Source of the DNA: Lentilactobacillus fungorum
GTDB taxonomy: Bacteria > Bacillota > Bacilli > Lactobacillales > Lactobacillaceae
Assembly (NCBI RefSeq): GCF_016860605.1
Contig: NZ_BNJR01000012.1
Location: forward strand, 248,001-312,000
Length of the DNA: 64,000 bases
Direction of reading: 5' to 3'
Shown here: piece after piece, positions 8,160 through 15,686 of the stretch
Numbering within the stretch: the first letter of the stretch is position 1
Layout: each line of letters opens with the position of its first letter
Program-made: the position numbers and the translations under genes
Notes under the pieces: generated by a model
What the model saw: the letters and a program-made list of their open reading frames with translations, nothing else
Told to the model about the DNA's origin: nothing
Database searches by the model: none

Positions 8160-8300
8160 GAATCTTAACCATGATACGACTTGTTAAGTCGCCTACCTCG
8201 CATCAGTTAGGAGGTGTTCATATATTCGGAACTTCTTTGCACTTTGACTATATTATACCAAGTGCTTTTTCAAGTTTTGAGCAGCAAAAGGCCATCTTTC
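8160..8300. other. Possible decayed second type I toxin locus
   Basis: A perfect AGGAGGTG lies at 8209-8216, followed by a short hydrophobic frame (FIYSELLCTLTILYQVLFQV) with no well-placed start codon. A TATAAT box on the minus strand (near 8256-8261) would drive an antisense RNA across the ribosome-binding site. Small hairpins (CGACTT/AAGTCG; CTACCTC) follow. This resembles degenerate holin-like toxin/antitoxin remnants in lactobacilli. Weak evidence only. Confidence 0.25.
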
Positions 8301-8444
8301 TATACGTCTTTAAATTCAGTTGCCTTCTCGCTACTATCTCAGACTGACGTTAAATCGGTTACTTCAATTGTGAGGCGTTCAAATTCATGTTCGTTTTTAA
8401 ATATTGGAAATACAGTAAAGCTCGCCTGACATTGTCCTAAAAGA

Positions 8445-8630
8445 TTAATCACACTCAAATAAGGGTGAGTGATAATCGTTATTATTGAAAATGGTCAAAT
8501 TTAAAGATTTTGCTTGCTTAAATTCAAATACAAACTTTGGTTTTTTCTCATAAATATAATAATTTACTTGCTTATCAATATTCAGTAAGAAAGCAGCTTG
8601 TTTTAAAAAGTCCAGTTTAGATTGATCCAC
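8445..8630 (-). CDS. Small protein of unknown function
   Basis: 61 residues from GTG at 8630, chosen because AAAGGAGG sits 7 nt upstream; a TTG one codon earlier is possible. Sequence runs VDQSKLDFLKQAAFLLNIDK, then a K/F/Y-rich middle (YIYEKKPKFVFEFKQAKS). It is soluble, with no recognised domain. The strong ribosome-binding site supports it being real. Confidence 0.5.
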   Translation of the reverse strand: MDQSKLDFLKQAAFLLNIDKQVNYYIYEKKPKFVFEFKQAKSLNLTIFNNNDYHSPLFECD

Positions 8631-8665
8631 CAAAATTCCTCCTTTCTAAATCTTAGCTTACTCAA

Positions 8666-8691
8666 GAGGCTGAGACAAAAATCTCTGCCTC
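8666..8691. terminator. GAGGC/GCCTC hairpin
   Basis: GAGGCTGAGA pairs with TCTCTGCCTC around a CAAAAA loop. Such hairpins are common intergenic terminators in lactobacilli. There is no long T-run, so activity is uncertain. Confidence 0.4.
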
Positions 8692-8838
8692 GGATGGTTT
8701 AACTTTCAAGCTTTAATTTAGAATATTTTTTCTCAAAAATCCCTTATCCAACAATTTTATGAAAATAATGTTCTCCCCATAACCCAAGCAACCACGGCAT
8801 TTCCCACCCACTACCACTAAAAAAAATCAACACAACAC

Positions 8839-8901
8839 TTGAAAGCGATTCCAGATTGTGATAGATTATTGACTTGTAAAACGGTTTAGTAAAACGTTTC
8901 A
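8839..8901. promoter_or_regulatory. cre-like site and tandem LacI-type operators
   Basis: TTGAAAGCGATTCCA (8839-8853) fits the CcpA cre consensus. Two adjacent near-palindromes centred on CG follow, TAAAACGGTTTA (8877-8888) and TAAAACGTTTCA (8890-8901), 13 bp apart centre to centre. They resemble operators of a LacI-family sugar regulator such as RbsR. No such regulator gene lies in this window. Confidence 0.55.
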
Positions 8902-8951
8902 GCTTATTTTTAATAATTCATACTAAGTTTTAGATAAGGAAGTGGTCTTTA

Positions 8952-9884
8952 GTGAATAAGGTAACGGTACTAGGAAGCCTAAACGTCGACACATCGTTTA
9001 GGATTAAAAGTTTCCCGCAACCTGGCGAGACGGTTCAGGTGAAAGAAAAGAGTAACGCGGCCGGCGGCAAGGGCGCTAATCAAGCTGTCGCTGCGGCTCG
9101 TGAAGGTGCTCAAACTGCTTTTATTGGTCAAATTGGAAATGATTCGGCAGGCAAATTTATGCTTGATTCATTGGAAGCTGATCATATTGATGGCACTTAT
9201 GTTAGCCAAAATGAAAGCGTTGGCACTGGAACTGCTAACATCATGCTAGATGAGGCGGGTCAAAATTGCATCCTTGTGTATGGTGGTGCTAACCAGGCCT
9301 TAACAGATCGTGATGTTCAAAAAGCAGAACCCATCATTAAGAATTCTGACTTCATTGTGGCTCAATTCGAAACCCCGCAAGCAGCCGCAATTACCGCATT
9401 TAAAATTGCCAAAGCCAATGGCGTGACCACGGTTTTAAATCCAGCTCCTGCTCCGGCTAAAGCAATTGATCCGGCTCTTCTTCAGTTAACGGACATCATT
9501 GTCCCGAACGAACTTGAAAGTGCCTCAATTACTGGTATCAAGATTACGGATGAAGCGTCAATGATTCAAACTGCGGCTCAATTCCAGAAGATGGGGGTTC
9601 CTAACTTAATCATCACGGTAGGTGACAAAGGCGCATTTTATTCAACTGAAGCGGGTCATGATCTGATTCCTGCTTATAAGGTCAAGGCCGTCGACACCAC
9701 CGCTGCTGGGGATACCTTTATTGGCGCATTTGTCTCTCAAATTGCACCTGACTTTTCAAACATCGTTTCAGCAATTAAGTTTGCCGAACATGCAAGTTCA
9801 CTAACGGTTCAACGACTTGGCGCCCAACCTTCAATTCCCAAGTTGGAAGAAGTTTTAGTTGCCGAAAAAGAATCTGCATCATAA
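8952..9884 (+). CDS. rbsK: Ribokinase-family sugar kinase (first copy)
   Basis: 310-residue PfkB-family kinase that phosphorylates D-ribose, or 2-deoxyribose, at O5. It starts at GTG with AAGGAAG upstream. Visible motifs are the N-terminal LGSLNVDTSF, the substrate loop AGGKGANQAVAAA, and the C-terminal anion-hole/catalytic motif VDTTAAGDTFIGAF. It heads a plus-strand cluster with rbsD, a FucP-type permease, deoC, a DUF4432 protein and a second ribokinase. The presence of deoC and two PfkB kinases suggests one copy acts on ribose and the other on deoxyribose; sequence alone does not show which. Confidence 0.88.
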   Translation: MNKVTVLGSLNVDTSFRIKSFPQPGETVQVKEKSNAAGGKGANQAVAAAREGAQTAFIGQIGNDSAGKFMLDSLEADHIDGTYVSQNESVGTGTANIMLDEAGQNCILVYGGANQALTDRDVQKAEPIIKNSDFIVAQFETPQAAAITAFKIAKANGVTTVLNPAPAPAKAIDPALLQLTDIIVPNELESASITGIKITDEASMIQTAAQFQKMGVPNLIITVGDKGAFYSTEAGHDLIPAYKVKAVDTTAAGDTFIGAFVSQIAPDFSNIVSAIKFAEHASSLTVQRLGAQPSIPKLEEVLVAEKESAS

Positions 9885-9909
9885 CTTTACAATTAAAAAT
9901 TAGTGTTTT

Positions 9910-9980
9910 AGGACAGACGCGCAAAGCAGAAACTTGTACTCAGCCTATTGCTAGTTTCTAACCGCTTTGCGTCACGCACT
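9910..9980 (+). repeat. Structured leader repeat, copy A (short form)
   Basis: Begins AGGACAG and ends CGTCACGCACT. Outer stem GCAAAGC/GCTTTGC, with an adjacent AAACT/AGTTT pairing. It lies between rbsK and rbsD, 17 bp before the rbsD start codon. It belongs to the same family as 10427-10545, 33245-33365 and 52845-52962 but lacks their inner hairpin. Confidence 0.65.
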
Positions 9981-9997
9981 TTGAAAGGAAATCCAAA

Positions 9998-10393
9998 ATG
10001 AAAAAAACAACTGTTATCAATTCTGAATTATCAACCGTCATCGCCGGCATGGGCCACATGGACTGGTTAAGTATCGGCGACGCGGGGATGCCAGTCCCAA
10101 TGGGAACCAAAAAGATCGACCTGGCTTTGACTAAAGAAATCCCAAGTTTCATCGATGTTTTAAAAAACGTCTTAGCTGAATTAGAGGTTCAAAAGATTTA
10201 TTTAGCCGATGAAATCAAAACAAAGAATCCCGACCAACTCAAAGCAATCAAAGAACTTTTACCTGACGTTGAAATTGCCTATATGCCCCATTCAGACCTC
10301 AAGAAAAATTTGGCAAACTGTCACGCTTTTGTCCGAACTGGTGAAATGACCCCATTCTCAAATATTATTCTTGAATCAGGCGTTACGTTCTAA
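9998..10393 (+). CDS. rbsD: D-ribose pyranase
   Basis: 131 residues, the standard RbsD length. It interconverts the beta-pyran and beta-furan forms of D-ribose so that the kinase receives its furanose substrate. Family hallmarks visible are [18 protein letters not shown] near the N-terminus (catalytic His in GHMD, Asp in GDAG) and the C-terminal [31 protein letters not shown] precedes the ATG. It lies between rbsK and the sugar permease, flanked by copies A and B of the leader repeat. Confidence 0.93.
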   Translation: MKKTTVINSELSTVIAGMGHMDWLSIGDAGMPVPMGTKKIDLALTKEIPSFIDVLKNVLAELEVQKIYLADEIKTKNPDQLKAIKELLPDVEIAYMPHSDLKKNLANCHAFVRTGEMTPFSNIILESGVTF

Positions 10394-10426
10394 TGATTTT
10401 GATTTAGTTTTTCGTAACTTAGTTTT

Positions 10427-10545
10427 AGGACAGCTGCGCAAAGCAGGGATCTGCGCGTAAGCACCTTCAAGAGAAATTCCAGAACCGGGAATTTCCCTTG
10501 AAGGAGACTTACACTTCGATCCCAAACCGCTTTGCTCCGCTCACT
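10427..10545 (+). repeat. Structured leader repeat, copy B
   Basis: Begins AGGACAGC and ends CTCCGCTCACT. Nested stems: CAAAGC/GCTTTG, GGATC/GATCC and a strong inner hairpin (CCTTCAAG...GAAATTCC against GGAATTTC...CTTGAAGG). Located 22 bp upstream of the permease start, just before AAGGAGGATCC. Confidence 0.7.
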
Positions 10546-10567
10546 CATTTTTAAGGAGGATCCAACT

Positions 10568-11926
10568 ATGGAAGCAAGTCGTCACGTCGTTGAAGAAAAG
10601 CACGGGTGGAAACAATACGCCGATGGCTATCTCAACAAAACCCCTATTTTTCAATTTGTCTTAGTATCTTTAATTTTTCCACTTTGGGGGGCTGCAGCAT
10701 CCCTGAATGATATTCTCATTACTCAGTTCAAGACGGTTTTTATGCTTAACGACGCCGCTACCGCGTTTGTTCAAAGTGCTTTTTATGGTGGTTACTTTTT
10801 AATTGCCATTCCAGCATCACTTGTTATCAAGAAACAAAGTTACAAGTTTGCGATTATGACCGGGTTAATCTTTTATATTATTGGTTGTGCCATGTTCTTT
10901 CCCGCTTCCCACGTCGCCACTTATACCATGTTTCTAGCCGCAATTTTTGCGATTGCCGTTGGTTTGAGTTTCTTGGAAACCTCTTGTGATACTTACAGTT
11001 CAATGATTGGGCCGCGGAAGTATTCAAATATTCGAATGAACATTTCCGCCACTCTGGTTCCTTTAGGTGATATGGTCGGCATCATCTTAGGGAAATACTT
11101 AATTTTTGGTTCCGTTGGTAACTTGTCTGAAACCATGAGTCACATGCACGGGGCAGAACGAATTGCCTATGGCGAAAAGATGCTCCAGTTGACTTTGCAG
11201 CCATACAAATATATTCTGGTCGTTTTAATTGCGATTTTAATTATTTTAGCCCTCACACCAATGCCAAGTTCAAAAGCGGTCAGTCTTGATAAAGAGAAGA
11301 AAACTACGCCAAGCCTGGGCGAAACGCTTAAGTACCTTGCCAAAAACACCCGATTCAAGAAGGGGATCATGGCTCAATTCTTTTACGTTGGGATGCAGAC
11401 CACCGTTTGGTCATTTACGATTCGATTGGCCCTTAACTTAAATACCAGCATTTCTGACCGGGATGCAAGTACGTTCATGATTTATAGTTACGCCGCTTGG
11501 TTCTTCGGTAAATTATTTGCCAGCTACCTGTTAAAAGATCATTCCATTACGGGTGTCTTAACCATCTTCTCAGCCCTTGGCACAATTACGTTAATTGGCG
11601 CAACCACCATTCCAAACATGACAGCCGTTTGGATGGCCATCGCTGCTAGTTTCTTCTTTGGTCCAGAATGGCCAACCATTTACGCCCATACACTGGATAC
11701 CGTTGAGGACAAGCGCTTTACTGAAACCGCCGGGGCCATTGTGGTTATGGCCATCGTTGGTGGTGCGGTTATCCCCGCTATCCAAGGGGTCGTCTCTGAT
11801 ATGACCGGTTCCATGCAGACGTCATTCATTGTCCCAACCCTCTGCTATGTCATTGTGACCATCTACTTCTTCTTTGAATATCGATATGACCTGGCTCACC
11901 CAGAACAAATCGAACAAAATCAATAG
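10568..11926 (+). CDS. FucP/DeoP-type sugar:H+ symporter (MFS)
   Basis: 452 residues from the ATG at 10568, selected because AAGGAGGATCCAACT lies directly upstream; a longer frame from 10532 lacks this. About 12 membrane segments are visible, with the FucP-family features AFVQSAFYGGYFLIAIPAS and FLETSCDTYSSMIGP. FucP-type carriers import fucose, and the enterobacterial homologue DeoP imports 2-deoxy-D-ribose in the deoQKPX locus. Here it lies between rbsD and deoC with DUF4432 and PfkB genes downstream, so deoxyribose (or ribose) import is the best inference. Membrane protein. Confidence 0.82.
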   Translation: MEASRHVVEEKHGWKQYADGYLNKTPIFQFVLVSLIFPLWGAAASLNDILITQFKTVFMLNDAATAFVQSAFYGGYFLIAIPASLVIKKQSYKFAIMTGLIFYIIGCAMFFPASHVATYTMFLAAIFAIAVGLSFLETSCDTYSSMIGPRKYSNIRMNISATLVPLGDMVGIILGKYLIFGSVGNLSETMSHMHGAERIAYGEKMLQLTLQPYKYILVVLIAILIILALTPMPSSKAVSLDKEKKTTPSLGETLKYLAKNTRFKKGIMAQFFYVGMQTTVWSFTIRLALNLNTSISDRDASTFMIYSYAAWFFGKLFASYLLKDHSITGVLTIFSALGTITLIGATTIPNMTAVWMAIAASFFFGPEWPTIYAHTLDTVEDKRFTETAGAIVVMAIVGGAVIPAIQGVVSDMTGSMQTSFIVPTLCYVIVTIYFFFEYRYDLAHPEQIEQNQ

Positions 11927-11993
11927 AAGTGCCTTATAACTGTGACTTATGGTATCTTATACTTGTAAACAAATCGAAAAGAGGCCTTCATTC

Positions 11994-12644
11994 ATGGAAT
12001 CATTAAATCAATATATTGACCATACCTTGTTAAAACCAGAAGCAACTGAAGCTGATGTTGACCGGGTTGTCAAAGAAGCGATTGATAACAATTTTTATTC
12101 AGTCATGATTAATCCTTACTGGGTTTCACATGTTCATAATTTACTCGCTAATACAAGTGTTAAAACGGCAACCGTGATTGGCTTTCCCCTCGGGGCTAAT
12201 ACCACAAATATCAAAGTTGCCGAGACTAACCAAGCCATTGAAGACGGTGCCGATGAAGTTGACATGGTGATGAACATTGGCGAATTTAAGGGCGGCAACT
12301 ACCAAACTGTCCAAGAAGATATTCGATCAGTCGTCACCGCGGCCCACAAACGGGATACACTGATTAAAGTCATCATTGAAAATGCGCTATTGACCGATGA
12401 CGAAATCGCCAAAGCTGCCGACATCGTTGCTAAAACGGGAGCCGACTTTGTCAAAACCTCAACTGGTTTTTCAACTAAGGGAGCAACTGCCCATGACGTT
12501 GCGATCATGAAAAAAGCCGTTGGCGATCGGATTCAAGTTAAAGCTGCCGGTGGCATCCACTCAGCTCAAGACGCCGAAGACATGATCAAGGCTGGGGCCA
12601 CTCGCTTAGGCACGAGTGCAAGTCTCAAGATTATTGGTAAGTAA
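11994..12644 (+). CDS. deoC: Deoxyribose-phosphate aldolase
   Basis: 216 residues from ATG 11994 (AAGAGG box about 11 nt upstream). It cleaves 2-deoxyribose 5-phosphate to glyceraldehyde 3-phosphate and acetaldehyde. Schiff-base lysine K154 in FVKTSTGF, second catalytic lysine K183 in QVKAAGGIHS, and aspartate D90 in GADEVDMV, matching the E. coli D102/K167/K201 triad. Length is typical of the short bacterial DERA form. A hairpin with a T-rich tail follows at 12659-12693. Its position among ribokinases and a DeoP-like permease suggests free deoxyribose use rather than only nucleoside salvage. Confidence 0.93.
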   Translation: MESLNQYIDHTLLKPEATEADVDRVVKEAIDNNFYSVMINPYWVSHVHNLLANTSVKTATVIGFPLGANTTNIKVAETNQAIEDGADEVDMVMNIGEFKGGNYQTVQEDIRSVVTAAHKRDTLIKVIIENALLTDDEIAKAADIVAKTGADFVKTSTGFSTKGATAHDVAIMKKAVGDRIQVKAAGGIHSAQDAEDMIKAGATRLGTSASLKIIGK

Positions 12645-12658
12645 TACTGAAACTAACT

Positions 12659-12693
12659 TAAACAGAGAATTTAATATTAGTTCTCTGTTTATT
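12659..12693 (+). terminator. Internal terminator after deoC
   Basis: AAACAGAGAA (12660-12669) pairs with TTCTCTGTTT (12681-12690), followed by ATTTTAA. It divides the sugar cluster into two likely transcription units. Confidence 0.6.
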
Positions 12694-12705
12694 TTAACCA
12701 GCGTT

Positions 12706-12720
12706 TTGTAAGCGCTTTAT
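12706..12720. promoter_or_regulatory. cre-like operator
   Basis: TTGTAAGCGCTTTAT is a near-palindrome centred on CG and fits the CcpA cre consensus. It lies between the deoC terminator and the DUF4432 gene, so the second half of the cluster probably has its own catabolite-controlled promoter. Confidence 0.6.
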
Positions 12721-12754
12721 AAATCAAAATTAACTGTTAAGGAGACCTGCAACA

Positions 12755-13771
12755 ATGAAATCATTGAATCTAAGTCACGCAATGTTTAACCCAGCTCCCT
12801 TCGAATTATTTCAGGATGACAACTTTTCTATCAAAACATTCATTTACCCATCAGGCATTGAAGCTCTAAAATTAGAGAACTCCCAGGGTGCTTTGACCGT
12901 TCTGCCATTTCACGGACTGATTATTTGGGACGCCATCTTTGATAACATTTCGCTCAAAATGAAGGATATGTTCAGCCAGCCGTTACCTGGCCCGGGAATT
13001 GCTGATACGTATGGCTGCTTCCAATTTACCTCTGGTTTATTGGCTAACGGTACACCAGGGCCAGCTGATCATTATCAACTGCACGGAGAATTTCCGACCT
13101 CTGAGATGGACGAATCCCATTTAACCTTTGGCGACGACACCATCACGATTCACAGCAGTTACGAATATGTTAAAGGCTTTGGTGACCATTACTTAGCTGA
13201 ACCTGCCGTTACGATTCATAAAGATAGTGGTTTATTCGACATTCAGCTCAAGGTTACGAATCTTTCAAACTATCAGCCGATGCCATTACAATACCTGTGC
13301 CATATGAATTACGCCTATGTCGACAATGCCCAAATGAGTGCCAACGTTCCTGATGACGCTTTTCAACTCCGCCAAACTATCCCGGATCACGTTCACCCAA
13401 CCCCAGAATGGACAGCCTATAATGATCAGCTAAAGGCCTCGGGCAAATTGATCAACAAGCTTGACGATCCAAATCACTACGATCCAGAAATTGTCTTCTT
13501 CTCATCGGACTTGTCAAAATACGTCGATGAAGCTGAATTCCGGGTGGATATCGGTAAGGGAAAGAACTTCTTAACTAAGTTCTCAACCAAACAATTCCCA
13601 ATTGGTACCCGCTGGATTCTCTACAATCCCGATCAACAAGTGAATGCGTTTGTGATTCCCGGAACGAGTACCCCAGAAGGCTTGGCAGCCGCCAAAAAAG
13701 CCGGCACGCTCATCATGCTCAAGGCCCACGAATCTCGGGAATTTAAAGTCACCACTGGTTTAGAAAACTAA
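12755..13771 (+). CDS. DUF4432 / aldose-1-epimerase-like protein
   Basis: 338 residues with the galactose-mutarotase-like fold pattern: LTVLPFHGLIIWDA near residue 48, YQLHGEFP near 108, and LQYLCHMNYAYVDN near 180. The histidines in LHGE and CHMN are the likely catalytic or substrate-binding residues. GGAGACC precedes the ATG. It lies 13 bp upstream of the second ribokinase and downstream of deoC. A comparable protein (DeoX) is found with deoxyribokinase and DeoP in enterobacteria. The probable role is mutarotation of the incoming pentose or deoxypentose; substrate not proven. Confidence 0.75.
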   Translation: MKSLNLSHAMFNPAPFELFQDDNFSIKTFIYPSGIEALKLENSQGALTVLPFHGLIIWDAIFDNISLKMKDMFSQPLPGPGIADTYGCFQFTSGLLANGTPGPADHYQLHGEFPTSEMDESHLTFGDDTITIHSSYEYVKGFGDHYLAEPAVTIHKDSGLFDIQLKVTNLSNYQPMPLQYLCHMNYAYVDNAQMSANVPDDAFQLRQTIPDHVHPTPEWTAYNDQLKASGKLINKLDDPNHYDPEIVFFSSDLSKYVDEAEFRVDIGKGKNFLTKFSTKQFPIGTRWILYNPDQQVNAFVIPGTSTPEGLAAAKKAGTLIMLKAHESREFKVTTGLEN

Positions 13772-13784
13772 GGAGGAATTCAAA

Positions 13785-14702
13785 ATGACTCAAAGTGACG
13801 TTTTAGTAATTGGTTCAAACATGATTGATTTAATTACGTACATTGACCGAATGCCAATTGAGGGCGAAACCGTTGAAGCCCCAGATTTCCAAATGGGATT
13901 TGGTGGCAAGGGGGCCAATCAAGCCGTAGCAGCCGCTCGCTTGGGTTCCAAGGTTAGCTTCATTACAATGGTCGGCAACGATACCTTTGGTCAGCAACAG
14001 TTAGCCAACTTCAAGGAAAATCAAATTGACACAACTGGTGTGGGCACTGGTACCAAAAGTAGCGGTGCCGCCCCAATTTTCGTTGAACCATCTTCTGATA
14101 ATCGAATTCTCATTATCAAAGGAGCAAACAACGAATTAACGCCAGCAGTTCTTGACCAACACGTCGACCTTATTAAAAACGCTAAAATCATCGTGCTTCA
14201 ACAAGAAATCCCCTTAGAAACAAACTACCATGCCATCGACTTGGCTAACCAATTCAACGTGCCGGTATTATTAAACCCAGCACCAGCTAACAAGGATTTA
14301 GATATCAATCACGTTTCCAATGTTAACTTCTTTTCACCAAACGAAACCGAACTGGCAACCTTAACCGGAATGCCAACAACTAACCTGACCGAAATCAAAC
14401 AAGCTGCGCAACATATGGTTCAAATGGGCGTTAATAACATGATCATCACTTTAGGCTCAAAAGGGGTTCTCTGGGTGAACAAGGATACTAGCGACTTAAT
14501 TCCGGCTGTCAAGGTCAAAGCCGTTGACACGACCGGGGCTGGCGACTCGTTCATCGGCTCATTTGCCCATTACTTTGCTCAAGGTGAAGCTATCCCAACC
14601 GCCTTGAAACACGCCAATCAGTATGCCGCAATTACTGTGACCAGACAGGGGACTCAGAAGTCATATCCAACGGCGGCTGAGTTGGCAAGTTTGGTTAAGT
14701 GA
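13785..14702 (+). CDS. Ribokinase-family sugar kinase (second copy, possibly deoxyribokinase)
   Basis: 305-residue PfkB kinase with AAGGAGGAATTC upstream. Motifs: VIGSNMIDLITYIDR, GFGGKGANQAVAAARLG, NPAPANKD, and the catalytic VDTTGAGDSFIGSF. It differs from the first copy by having the standard DTTGAGDSF instead of DTTAAGDTF, and N-M-I-D instead of N-V-D at the N-terminal substrate motif. It is tightly linked to the DUF4432 gene, which favours deoxyribose 5-kinase (DeoK-like) activity, but ribokinase cannot be excluded. Ends just before a strong terminator. Confidence 0.87.
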   Translation: MTQSDVLVIGSNMIDLITYIDRMPIEGETVEAPDFQMGFGGKGANQAVAAARLGSKVSFITMVGNDTFGQQQLANFKENQIDTTGVGTGTKSSGAAPIFVEPSSDNRILIIKGANNELTPAVLDQHVDLIKNAKIIVLQQEIPLETNYHAIDLANQFNVPVLLNPAPANKDLDINHVSNVNFFSPNETELATLTGMPTTNLTEIKQAAQHMVQMGVNNMIITLGSKGVLWVNKDTSDLIPAVKVKAVDTTGAGDSFIGSFAHYFAQGEAIPTALKHANQYAAITVTRQGTQKSYPTAAELASLVK

Positions 14703-14747
14703 GACTGACCATCGGCAATCTCAATCAGAAAATGTGATAGCAGATAG

Positions 14748-14783
14748 TAAAAAGCCGGAAGTCTTGTGATTTCCGGCTTTTTG
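14748..14783. terminator. Bidirectional terminator
   Basis: AAAGCCGGAA (14751-14760) pairs with TTCCGGCTTT (14771-14780), with T- and A-runs on both sides. Placed between the convergent sugar cluster and the Wadjet operon. A second inverted repeat (ACGACACTCA / TGAGTGTCGT) follows at about 14788-14835. Confidence 0.85.
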
Positions 14784-14850
14784 CTACAACGACACTCACC
14801 CGATCCGCTTTTACGTTAATCGAAATGAGTGTCGTTTTATTTAGTAGCTA

Positions 14851-15684
14851 TCAATTTTCATAGTGAAATCCAGCCAGCCATCTCGGCACTGCCCGCTTGT
14901 ACTCGCGAATCAGTTGCTCTTGTTCAACGAACTTGCGGCTAATCTCCAAAAAGTTCGCTTCCTGTTGCCAAGTAGCATCACCAATCGTTGCATCGGCATG
15001 GATTCGCTGGTTAGCATTCATCGAAATGCCATAGCCCGCGACCCAACTCGCTGCTTGGCCAGGGTTTTGAATGTCGGCTAAATGACTGTAGTCTCCGCCT
15101 GTCTGTTTGATGAGCGCCGTTAACGTGTCAGCCATCTTAATCCCTTGCGTATCCAAATCACCCAGATAAGTGAATTCAATTTGGCGAGCTAGCACCGCCA
15201 CGACCTCTTTGTATACCGGATTAAAATCATTACCAGATTGTAAAATTAACGGCCAGGTTGGCTGAAGGTGATGCAGCCAAATAAACACCCCGTTGTTTTC
15301 GATGATCACTGCCCGCTGAGTCGTTAACGGTAACTTCAATACATCCTCGACTTGCCAATGATTGACAGTCAATGGCTGGGGCCAATTTGTTTGAAAAATA
15401 TTAGCACAGATGAATTCATCACCAATAATTTTAGCTGGCAGCTCGTGAATGGGTGTATTAGCCGCAATTGTCGCCAATACCCACTGATAATACTTGTAGA
15501 TTGGTGGATTGACGTTCGGATCGTTCAAAGTATGGGCAGTGAAGCCACAATCAACTGCCTGTTGGCCTCTTGGTGGTAACAGTTCACCCGCGACGATTTT
15601 TTGAAACAAAGGGGTCAGTCTTTGGGCTTCCGATCCTAGATGAGTCCCTGTTTGTTTTTCATAGATTTCTAAAAAATTAACCAT
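14851..15684 (-). CDS. jetD: Wadjet component JetD (Toprim-type nuclease)
   Basis: 277 residues from ATG 15684, 2 bp past the jetC stop; GGAAAG overlapping the end of jetC is the ribosome-binding site. JetD is the nuclease subunit that cuts plasmid DNA when the Jet SMC complex loops out a small circle. The Toprim-like active site is visible as VIIENNGVF (E129) and YLGDLDTQG (D176, D178). It is shorter than the roughly 380-residue JetD of type I systems, so the N-terminal half may be reduced. The last gene of jetABCD, followed by a terminator. Confidence 0.82.
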   Translation of the reverse strand: MVNFLEIYEKQTGTHLGSEAQRLTPLFQKIVAGELLPPRGQQAVDCGFTAHTLNDPNVNPPIYKYYQWVLATIAANTPIHELPAKIIGDEFICANIFQTNWPQPLTVNHWQVEDVLKLPLTTQRAVIIENNGVFIWLHHLQPTWPLILQSGNDFNPVYKEVVAVLARQIEFTYLGDLDTQGIKMADTLTALIKQTGGDYSHLADIQNPGQAASWVAGYGISMNANQRIHADATIGDATWQQEANFLEISRKFVEQEQLIREYKRAVPRWLAGFHYEN

Positions 15685-15686
15685 GA

